Positions 21,601 to 33,600 of a stretch of DNA of 41,162 nucleotides are shown one piece after another. Where the stretch lies: assembly GCF_000737575.1 (NCBI RefSeq), contig NZ_CP006270.1:1-41162 (forward strand), read 5' to 3'. The DNA is from Synechococcus sp. KORDI-49 (GTDB taxonomy: Bacteria > Cyanobacteriota > Cyanobacteriia > PCC-6307 > Cyanobiaceae). Both the position numbers and the translations under genes were made by a program. The stretch's first letter is position 1. Each line of letters starts with the position of its first letter. The notes below the pieces were generated by a model. The model worked only from the letters and a program-made list of their open reading frames with translations. It was not told the DNA's origin and ran no database searches.

Positions 21601-24600
21601 GTTGATGGCCTCACAGTAGGCTCTACATCAGCCAATACCACTGGTGCTTGGTCATTTGTGATTCCTTCATCAGCCTCACTCTCAGATGGCGAACGTATCC
21701 TCTCTGCGGTCGCAACAGACGACAGTGGCAACCGATCGGAGCTGTCTGAAGACTTGATCATGATGATCGACACCACATCGCCCGTCTTCACGTCGATCAG
21801 TCACTTCGATGTCGTTGAAAATGTCGGGTCAGACCAAATTATCGCCACTGCTTCGGCGACCGACCATTCAGAGGTTTACTACTACCTCAAGCAGAGTCTC
21901 AATGATGATGCCAGTGAATTCTTAATTGATCCAATCCTTGGTGATATTCGTTTGACTCATAATCCTGATTTTGAAAGTCAAAACATGTATGAATTCACTG
22001 TTGTTGCGATTGATAATGCTGGTAATAGCGCTGATCTTGAGATTCAGCTCGATGTTCTCGATGTTGATGATACCCCTCCTCCAGTTCCGTCTGTCCCAGA
22101 TTTGCTAGCTATCAGTGATACCGGCCCATCTGACGATGATGATTTAACATCGCTGACCACACCTACATTTACGGGTACGTCTGAAGAAGAAACGTTTGTA
22201 GAAGTGTTTGCTGATGGTATCAGCCTCGGTTATACCATTGCCGATTCAGATGGTCATTGGACATTTCGAGTTCCTTCCTCGTCAGCCCTCTCCGATGGTC
22301 ATCACGCTATCACCGCCAGATCATCGTACGCAGCAGCTTATCCTTCCGATCATTCGGAGGCACTCCTTGTTGTTATTGATGCCTCGGCTCCATCATTCAT
22401 CTCAGGCTCGGTTGCTAATTCCATTGCTGAACATACGGGTGCCAATCAACGTGTATACAATGCAATCACACCAGATGATTCGAATGTTACTTATGCATTA
22501 AAGTCAAATAATAATGATGATGCTGCACTCTTTTCTCTGAATCAAATGTCTGGTCAGGTTAGGTTGATATCTGATCCTGATTTTGATGTTCAATCAACTT
22601 ATCAATTTACTGTTGTAGCAACTGACTTCGCAGGCAACAGTAGTGAGCAACCTGTCACGCTTGAGATTATCGATCCGGATGCTCCGGTTTTTATCCCTGC
22701 TTATGCCTGGACAGATCTATTTGGAAGTCAGACCTACGAAGCCGGACATGCCATTCATCTCGATAATGCTGGTTCTGCTTTGATTGCAGGTAACACTTAT
22801 GTTGTTGAAGCGGAAACACAAGAACGGTCTTTTGATTACTTCATTGTTAAATATCTTGCTGATGGTACCCAGGATTGGTTTATAAGAGACGGTGATAATG
22901 GCAATGAGTTGGCCTACGGAATTACATCAGGTATTGTTAATGAAGTTTATATTACTGGTGTAACCGCTTCTGCTGAGCTTCATGGTGAGACCAATGCTGG
23001 CTATAAGGACTTCTTTTTATCGAAATATACGTCCGATGGTGTTCGTCTCTGGACTCGCCTTGGAGGATCCTTCGGCGAAGAGATTGCCTATGCCACAACA
23101 ACAAGTTCAGATGGATTTGTTTATGTAGCAGGATCGACGACGAGCGACGGTGATGAACAACTGAATCAAGGTGGTAAGGATATTTTTGTCGCCAAATACA
23201 GTTCAGCTGGCGAACTGGTTTGGGTCAAATTATTTGGGACCGATCAAGATGATGTGGCTCTTGATATTGTTTCTGGTCAAAATTCAGATCTCTATCTCGC
23301 TGGTGTTACAAATGGCGATCTCAATGGTGAGCGCAATTTGGGTTCTTCGGATGGATTTGTTGCTCGTATAGATAGTGATGGATATCTCGACTGGGTCCGC
23401 ATGATTGGTAGTCGTGGTGATGATCGTGCGACAACACTTGTGCCTGACGGTACAGGAAATATTTTCGTTGCAGGTAATATTGGCCCAGAGTTTGTTGATT
23501 CAGATCAGGATTCTGACGAATCAGGCTCAGATTTGTTTATTAGTTCTTTCACCATTGTTGGCGATCAGTCCTGGATACGTACGTTTGGATCAACGCAAGA
23601 CGACTCCGCTTCATCTCTTACCTTGGCTGATAATGGCGATCTTTACCTTGCCGCAACCACTCAAGGTGAACTCAGTGGTGAATCAAACAATGGTTATACG
23701 GATATCACCCTCCATTCCTTCTCCAGCGATGGCACAAGTCTATGGAATTTTCAGACAGGATCCCCTCAAGCAGATTTTGTTGCAGATCTCGTGGCAACAT
23801 CGAATGGACGTTTGATCCTCACTGGTTCGACGAACGGTGACTTTAATAACCAATCCAACCATGGTGTGCGTGACCTGCTTGTCCATAGTGTTTCGGTTGT
23901 AGATGCTCATCGCATTATTTCTCTAACTGACGACACAATCACGGAGAATTTCAACGTTAACTCTACGGCATCTCTTGTTAATTCTGTAGATCCGTTTGCT
24001 TCAGATAGTTATTTTAGTGCTGCTAACTTAATCACATATTCCTTGGTCTCTGGCCCCGGTGACGAAGATAATGAGGCTTTTAGCCTCGACGGTAACCAGC
24101 TTAAATTCTTGAATTCACCCGATTATGAGCTTCAGTCTCAGTATAACTTGCGAGTTCGCGTCGAGGAATCTTCGGGTGTTTATAGTGAACAATCATTGGT
24201 TTTGAATATTGTTGACCAGAATGAAGCACCTACAGGTATATCGCTTTCCACGACTAATTTTGATGAAGACACGAAGCTCCTGAAAAATATTGCCTTTCTT
24301 ACTGCAGTTGATCAAGATTTCGTTGATGATCATTCTTTTGCTTTGGTTAGCGGTGAAGGAGATGATGACAATGATGCATTCGAAGTCTTTGGAAGTCAGC
24401 TGCGCTTAAAGGCCTCTGTTGATTATGAAGAGCAGAACTCCTATTCGATCCGTATGTCCGTGACCGATCTGGATGGCCTTTCCTCTGATCACTCCATCAC
24501 CCTTGCGGTGAATGACGTCAATGAGACTCCAACAGATATTCAGCTGTCTGAAACGATATTTGATGATACAACTCCCTTAAGCTCTGTAATTGCTGAGCTT

Positions 24601-27600
24601 TCGACGACTGACCAGGATGAGGATGATCGCTTCCGTTATCAGCTCACGTCTGGTGTAGGCTCCGATGATAATCTGGTATTCAGAATTTCTGGTAATAAAT
24701 TAAGACTCAAGAAATCACTTCGTGAGAAACAAGATTCCTATCATGTTCGTGTACGTAGTACTGATAAGTATGGTAAGTCTGTTGAAAAAACTTTTGAGCT
24801 TGCTCTTAGTCAATCACCAGAAGAGATTCTACTCTCTTCTCTCTCATTTGATGAGAATTTAGTTGAGTACAGTGCAGTTGCGACACTTTCTACGCTGGAT
24901 GCCAATCAGGATGACTCACATTCATATCAACTTGTCTCTGGTGTTGGTGATGTTGACAATCAATCTTTTGAGATTTCCGGAGATCGTTTATTGATCAACC
25001 ATCTTGCTGATTATGAGATCAAGGATTCCTATACGATTCGCCTTCAAACCACTGATCTCCGCGGATTAATACACCAGCAGGTAGTTACTCTCTCAGTTAA
25101 TGACCTGGAGGAGTCTACGGTCATTCAGTCAACCCTTAGTTCAATTTCTGAAAATGTAGAGGATGGAGCTGTTGTCTCATTTGTCTCTGCAAGCAACCCA
25201 GATCCAGAGCTTAAGTACTCCATTACTCTTGCGAATGGAACTGGTGATGACGACAATGACAAATTTAAGATCAGCAATGGCCTTTTGCGTATTCTTACCT
25301 CACCCAATTACGAAGAGCAGTCAGAATATTCGCTCCGTTTTCGTTCAGCTGATCAAAATGGCCAACTTTCTGAGCATGTACTGGTTTTCCCAGTAATTGA
25401 TGTTAACGAGCCGCCCATAAATATTTTGACCTCATCTTCAAGTATCAATTTGAATTCTCTTGTCGGTGATCCTATTGCATCCTTCTCATCTGTCGATCCT
25501 GACATCACTGATTCTTTTGAATACAGTTTTGTTTCTGGTGCTGGCTCTACTCATAATGCTTTCTTTTCTATTCAGAATGATCAGCTGATTCTTCGTCAAT
25601 CACTCGCTTCTTATGACGACATACCTGAATATTCAATACGTCTACAATCCATTGATGCAGCTGGTGGCTTCGTCTACAAAACCTTTACTTTCCCTGTTAA
25701 CCATTTCCCAACCGATATTCTTTTGTCCGAAGATTCCTTTAGTGAGTCTATTCCCGGCCAAACTCCCATAGGATCTTTGGTGGCTCTAGATTCAGATCAC
25801 TGGGATTCACATGTATTCACCCTTGTTGAAGGCGATGGTGATTCCGATAACCACCATTTCGAGATAGTTGATGATCAGATTGTCATCAATCACTCCCCTG
25901 ATTTTGAAGAGCAATCTCAATATACCGTCCGTATTTCTGCGACAGATTCTAATGGCTTGTCCGTGGACAAGATCTTTGTTTTGAATGTGATGAACGAGTT
26001 GGAGGACTCTGTGTTGCTGTCCTCAACTGCCATCTTTAATCTTCCAGAGGACGTCGATGATTCTCTTCTAGAGTTCTCCATTAGTGATCTCTTGGTTGAT
26101 CAACCACAGACCTTTGAATTGGTTGAAGGGGAAGGCGACGATGATAATGCTCTCTTCATTCTTGATGGCTCCCATCTAAAATTTGCGCCTTTAAGCCTTC
26201 CTGACTCTTCCAGTGATGATATCAGTGATTACGATGCCTATGCTCACTCATTAATCCCGCTGGGAGTTGGTTTCGAGGCTAGTGATATTGAAACGATTGT
26301 CCGCGATGATGATCATGTCTTTTATATTGTATCCGACGATCCGCAGCCCGAGTCTCTGCTGCGCCTTGATTCCTCTGGTATTCAAACCTACATTCCACTT
26401 CCCTCTGATATCAAAGCAGAAGGCATTTTCTTTAATCCGTTAACACAATCACTTTTTATTCTTGATGAGGGTAGTTTCTCCTCCGACGTACCTTCCAAGT
26501 TATTTGAATTTGCCGTTAATGAAGATGGTGATGTCATTCTAATTAATGGTCAGGCTCAGCTTCTGAGCGTACAGGATTTACCCTTTGGACAGCAGATTCA
26601 AACTGAGCATGGCTATGAGTCTGTTGTACTTTCTCGCGATTATCAATCTATTTATTTAGCAGAAGAAGACCCTGGTTATATTCATCAGTACGACTTTAGT
26701 GACGGCACGCTTGGAGAACTGATTAGAGTCATTGATAGCGGTGTTAATGACCTTTCCGGTCTCCTATCGATTGAGTTACCTGATGGCTCACCCGCTCTCC
26801 TTGCTTTGCATGGTAAGGATTCTGAACCTGACGGTTTCAGACTGGGTGGTGGGCAAGCTTTTCTGCAGTTAATTGATGTTCAATCTGGGTTGCGGATCAC
26901 TGATCAGATTGTGGTTGGTGATTTCAATAATCTTGAAGGTCTGACTCCCAATCCTCAGCCTGATGCCAGAAGCCCCTTTGATCTCTTCTTGGTGAACGAT
27001 GAGGGTTCTGATGATGATGGCTGGTTGATGGGTTTACGTTTACCAGGTTTAAATGGGCTACAGGCCCATCAATTCCGGGCGCGCCCAGGCGGATCTATTG
27101 ATAATTCATTCACGATTAACCCTAATCATATTCTGCTGGATGCTCATACATCTTTAAATCTTGGTTCTGGCTTTGAGGCCAGCGATATTGTTGCTGTTCC
27201 CACTGAGTATGGGGATTTCCTCTATGTGATTTCTGATGATCCTCAGCCTGAATATCTCTTACAAATATCCCCAACCTTCGAGCTTAAATACTATTCGTTG
27301 ACAGATGATCTTCATGATCCTGAAGCTCTTCTCTATCATCCCGGCCGACAGTCACTTATTGTTCTTGATGAGGGCAATTTTAATGCTGGTGAGGCCCCTC
27401 GTTTATTTGAGTTTGCTCTCGACCGTCTTGGTAACCCGATAGATCATGACGGTGATGTTTTGCTTCTCAACACACAATCTTTACCATTCAATAGCTGGCT
27501 TGATTCTGAAAACGGTTATGAGTCACTTTCTATGTCTCCTGACCGTTCACGGCTTTATGTTGGAGAAGAGGACAGTGGTGAGATACACATTTTTGACTTT

Positions 27601-30600
27601 TTCAATGGTGTTGCAGGATCGTTGATTCGTACCCTCGAAACAGGTGTTAACGACCTCAGCGGCCTTACCACTCTGGCCTATGGGAATAACGACTTTGTGC
27701 TTGCCTCCCTCCATGGTCGGAGTGCATATGTCGATGGTGTGCGTCTTGGCGACGGCAGGTCGTATTTGCAAATTTTGGATCCTTTTACTGGCCAAAGGAT
27801 TGCTGAGCAGTTCGTTGTAGGTGATTTCCGTACATTAGAGGGTCTTGTTATCAATGAAGACCGTTCAGATGTCAAGTCTTTTGATCTTTATTTTGTACAC
27901 GATGGTGGTTCCTCTGATGACGGCTTACTGATTGGTGCTGATGGTCATGATCCTTATGTCTCCTTGTTTGATCCTTTCTCGACTGAGCGAGACTCTTTCT
28001 CTGTTCGATTGAAAGGTGCTATTGATGGCAATGAAATCACGAATAAGTTTGACTTCACGTTGAATCATCCGCCTACGGATATCTTTGTTAGCCATGTTGG
28101 TTTCTCTGATGTCACACCCTCGAACACACCTGTTGCATCCTTCACATTTTTAGATCCTAATCGTAACGATGAGATCGTTTTTGAACTTGTTTCCGATTCA
28201 TTGACTACTGGAAATGATTATTCTTTCGCTGAAGTTGATTTACTCCATAATCATCTCTTCAGCCTTGATGGCAATGTGTTAACTCTGTTAGATAACCCGT
28301 CGACCACTGGCCTGGATGAGTATTTCGTTCGCGTTAAGGCGACTGACCAAGGTGGTCTCTCAATCACCCGAGACTTTACGTTTGACGTTATCCCCTCGCC
28401 AGGTAACCTGTTTATTTCCAATGACACGATTCGGGAAAGTGCTTTAGATCAAACCTTCGTAGCAATCATTTTAACTGACTCAGTTCGAACTGGAGACACT
28501 GTCGACTACTCCTTGGTCGCTGGAGTTGGATCAGAAGATAATCATCTCTTTGTAATTAATGGTAACCAGTTAATTCTGAATTCTCCGGTTGATTTCGAAA
28601 GTCAGTCGTCCTATAGCGTTCGGATCCAATCTGCCTTTTCTGATGGTGTTGTTCTTGAGCAATACTTTGATGTGGCTGTTGAAGATGTTAATGAGAAGCC
28701 TGGAGCCATTGTTTCTTCTGTCCTGTCAATGGATGAGGGTATTGACCCAGGCACGGTAGTGGCTCAACTCACGTCTACCGATCCTGATCTGGATGACGAA
28801 GTTCATCTGAGTCTACCGTTCTTCCGCTCGCGCTCTAACGATAATTCCCTATTTTCTATTGTAGAAAATCAGTTGATCATCAATACTGTTCCTGACTTTG
28901 AGAGCCAAGAACAATATGAGCTTCTCGTCAGGGCTACCGATCCTTCTGGATTGTTCGTTGATCAGACTGTTGTTCTGACAGTGAATGATGTCAATGAGCC
29001 ACCCTCAGACATTATTGTTACGGCATTTGATTTTGATGAGGGGTTGTCTTCTGGTTCCACAGTGGCACATCTTTCTAGTGACGATCCTGATCTTTCAGAC
29101 TCCATCACTTTCAGCCTGATCTCCGACTCGGATCAGGATCAGATGAACTTCAATATTGATGATGACCGTCTGAATATATTATTCTCACCCGATTTTGAGA
29201 CTCAGTCCGCTTATCAGGTTCTTCTACGAGCTACTGACCAACAGGGGTTATCTGTCGACTCTTTGATTAATCTTGAGGTTAATGATATTAATGAGCCTCC
29301 TTCTTCCCTTATCAGTTCTTCGACTGAGATTGCTTATGATGCCGAATCACAGTCAACAGTAGCAGTTCTTTCTGCTATTGATCCCGACCAAGACAGTATT
29401 TTTAAGTATCGATTTTCACCCGATTCTAGCTCTTCAGATGTTGACTATTTCCGTTTACAAGGCGACAAATTAATTCTGACAGTTGATGCTGCTTTTCTTT
29501 CTCAATCAGAGTTTGTACTCCCTATACAGGTCAGTGACCAAGACGGCTTGGTTCATAACCAAGACCTTGTTCTTGCCCTTCAATCAGCCCCTACCTATCT
29601 AGACATTTCAGACAATACCATTTCAGAGGCTGCCCAAGTCAATACCTCCATTGCGTCTCTTTCCCTCGTTGGGCCTGAGTCTTATCGTGATGTGACGTTC
29701 AGTCTGTTGGACGTTGATGATCAGGCCGATACACCTTTGTTTGCAATTGAGGGCTCTTCTCTTCTGTTGCTTGAGTCTTTGGACTTTGAGGCCGCAGCGA
29801 CCCATTCCTTGACAATCTTAGCTGAAGATAGTGATGGCTTTGCCTTGGAGACAACATTCAACCTGGATGTTCTGAATAGTAATGAGACACCAACTAATTT
29901 TATTGCCTCCTCTTCTGTCTTCCCCGAGGATCTTCCTAGTCGTTCGATTGTTGCTACTTTCTCTTCTTCAGATCCCGATCAGGATGATAACCTTTCTTAT
30001 TCATTGTTGTACGGAGCTGAAGGCACTGATAATGACTACTTCTATGTTGTTGGTAACCAATTGAGATCTCGCCGCTCATTTGATTTTGAGGAGCAGTCTA
30101 CTTATGTGATTCGTGCACAAGTAACCGATCGTGGTGGCCTTTCCTTGGTTGAAGATTTCTTATTTACTGTCTCTGATGTGAATGATGCTCCATATGCCAT
30201 ATCAATCACACCAACCGAATTCCCTGAATCCCAGCCTGCATCTACTCCGATTGCATTGATTGGAGCATTGGATCATGACGATGGCGACCAATTTAGCTTT
30301 TCTTTTGCCCAGGGTTTTGGCGATAAGGACAATGACTTGTTCTCGATTAACGACAATCAACTGATTGTTGATGTTGATGCTGATTTTGAGTTGAAGGATA
30401 GCTATCGTCTTCGTCTGCAGGTTACCGATTCTGGTGGTCTGACATTTGAGGATCACTTTACACTTTCAGTAACTGACTCAAATGATCCTCCCTATGCGAT
30501 TAAAGCTTCTTCTTCTGTTATTTCCAGGGATATGAATGCAGGAGACTCTATTGCCTGGTTACATGTTTTGGATCCTGATAACGTGGATCAGTTTACATTT

Positions 30601-33600
30601 TCGTTCGCAGTTGGTGATGGTGATACAGACAATGATAAATTTGAAATATTTGATAACCAGTTGGTTCTGGCGACTAATCCAGCCTTTGCCGATCAAACAC
30701 AATACTCAGTTCTGCTTCGTGTTACCGACCTTGCTGGTTCGTTCCATGAGGAGAATGTTGTCTTTACTTTGCCGAACTCTATTCTTAGCACAACAGTTGG
30801 ATTCAATGAGTCGACAACGGTTGGATCTACAGTTGCGGAGCTTTCCATTACTGGCTTAGATGATTCTACGGGAGTTGAATTTTCCTTACTAAATCCACTC
30901 AATAGTATTTTCTCCATCAGTGGTAATCGATTGATTCTTGACACTGAGGTTGATTTTGAGGATGTTGCTATCCATCGCGTAACCGTTATCGCCAAATTGG
31001 ATACCGGTGAGGTTGTGCAGAAGCAGTTCGCTTACAATGTGTTCGATCAGAATGATGCCCCCTATCATCTTGAATCTTCCACTACGGTTGTGGAAGAGAA
31101 CGCCAAACAAGGTTCTTTTGTCGCATCCCTCAGTGGTTTTGATCAGGATACTGCTGATAACCTCAGTTTCGCCTTGAATTCAGTTGAATCGAACGGCATA
31201 TTCTATGAGGGTTTATTCGTACTTGATGGTAACCAAATCCTTCTAGCTTCTGATGCTGTTGATTTTGAGCATGATGTTTACAACCTTACTCTGCAGGTAA
31301 CCGATCAATTCGGCCTGGCTCATGAGCGTGAATTCGCTTTCTCCTTGGTTCCCACGATTACGTTGAGCAATGATCTGCTGTCGGAAGGTTTGACGCCATT
31401 CAGCAGTGTTGCAACGATTTCCTCCAGCTCCGATGGCCTTGTCCTGAGTGAGCTTGCTTTTGTTTCCGGGGCTGGATCTTCTGACAATCATCGATTCACC
31501 ATCGATCAGGATCAGCTCCGGATTAATTTCTTTCCTGATCATGAGCTCCAAGCTACGTATAACATCCGCCTTAAGGGATTTGGTTCCAACGGTCAGATGC
31601 TTGAACGTGCATTTGAGCTGTCTGTTCCCAATCTGAATGAGGCACCATTCGATTTGTCCATAGAACCATTTGCTTTAACTGAGAATAATGAACCAATGTC
31701 TTTGGTTGCATTATTAAACGCCGATGATTTTGATATCGACGATTCTCTTACCTTCTCCCTGGTTGCTGGTGAAGGCGATGCTGATAATCATTTGTTTGTT
31801 GTTGATGATGATCAACTACTGATGATTGGTAGTTCGGATTTTGAAAGCCAATCCAGTTTCAGCGTTCGATTGCAAGCTGCAGATCGCGATGGTTTATTTG
31901 TTGTTGATTCTTTCGAGCTTAATGTTGAGGATATTAATGATTCTCCGTCTTCGATTACTGCATCAACCTTGTTCATCAACGCAGATGCCCCTGCGCGTTC
32001 GACCGTTGCCGATATTACAACGAACGATCAAGATGCCAATGACCGACATGTTCTAACTCTCATTGATGGTTCCATGGATAACTATCTCTTCTCTTTGTCT
32101 GGTCGTCGTTTGAAATTAATGCCAAATGTAGATATATCCGATCAGGATTCATATTCAGTTCACCTTCGATCTTCTGATCGTTCTGGGGAATCGGTTGATC
32201 AGATTCTCGACTTTGTTGTGAATCATGCGCCAACAGATATCCTCGCTTCTAAACTTGAGCTTCTCGAGAATCTTCAAGTCGGTGAATTCGTACTGTCATT
32301 GGCAACTCTTGATTCTGACCTTGATGATCAGTTTGTTTATTCATTCGCCCCTGGGCTTGGTGCAAGAGATAATGATATGTTTACCCTTGAAGGAAGTGAT
32401 CTGCTGACGCTAGTTCCGGCTGACTTTGAGGAAGACAATATTCTTCAGATAAGAGTTCGTGCCACTGATCAGAATGGCCTTTCTGTTGTTAAGCGCTTTG
32501 AACTTTCAGTGCAAGATGTTGTGGAGGTACCGATTGTAATCAATGATCCTCCTTATCTGATCAGTTCCTCCGGCTCTGTAATTCCCAGATCAACGAATGT
32601 TGGTGATCTTGTTGCCTGGTTGCACGTTCTTGATCCTGATCAGGATGACTCCGTTAGTATCGAATTGGTTAAAGGTGTGGGTGATTCCGATAACAATCTC
32701 TTCACGATATCCGGCACCAAACTCCTGCTTTCGGCGCCTGTTGACTCTCTTGATCGTTCTTCTTTATCGATTCGTCTGCGGGCTACAGACTCTAACGGCG
32801 CGGCCTTTGAGCAGAATCTTACTTTCCAGTTGCCATCAACGATTCTTGCCTCGTCAGAGCAATTTTCTGAAGCCCTACCGATTGGGGCATCTGTGGCTGA
32901 GTTATCGATTTCTAGTGGCGAATCGTTATCTGATATTACCTTCGACATTGCCTCATCCTCTAGTTCTTCTTTTGCAGTTCATGGCAATCGTCTGGTTTTG
33001 CTTGAGTCGCTTGACTTTGAGACGCAGCAACTTCACCGCGTTAAACTTACAGCAGAAGATTCATCAGGTTTCCTTGTTGAACGCGAATTTGAATTTTCTG
33101 TTTCAGATAGCAATGATCCGCCCTCTTCCATTTTAGTTTCAACATCTGATATCCCGCAGGATGCCCTTGCCGATCAGCTTGTTGCATCTCTCACAGGCTT
33201 TGATCAAGATACCAACGATTCTCTTTCGTTCTCCCTGCTTTCAGTGACTGCTGGTGGCGAACCTGTTGATGGCGTCTTTACTTTGGTTGAGGATCGTCTT
33301 TTCCTGGATACTGATGCACGCACTCTGATTGACTCTTCGTATAATTTGTCTGTTGAGGCGATTGATTCCTCTGGAGCTAGTTTTGTACAAGATATTTCGC
33401 TTTCAGTCGTTCCAACGGTTTCTCTTTCGTCGACTCAAATTTCGGAAGGATTGTATCCCCTAAGTTCTATCGCCACTCTTTCTACAACCAATGATGTTAC
33501 TGGCGATGTTTCTTATTCATTGGTTTCTGGCGATGGGTCGAATGACAATCAATTGTTCTTGGTATCCGATGATCAATTGTTGATTAATTTTTACTCCGAC

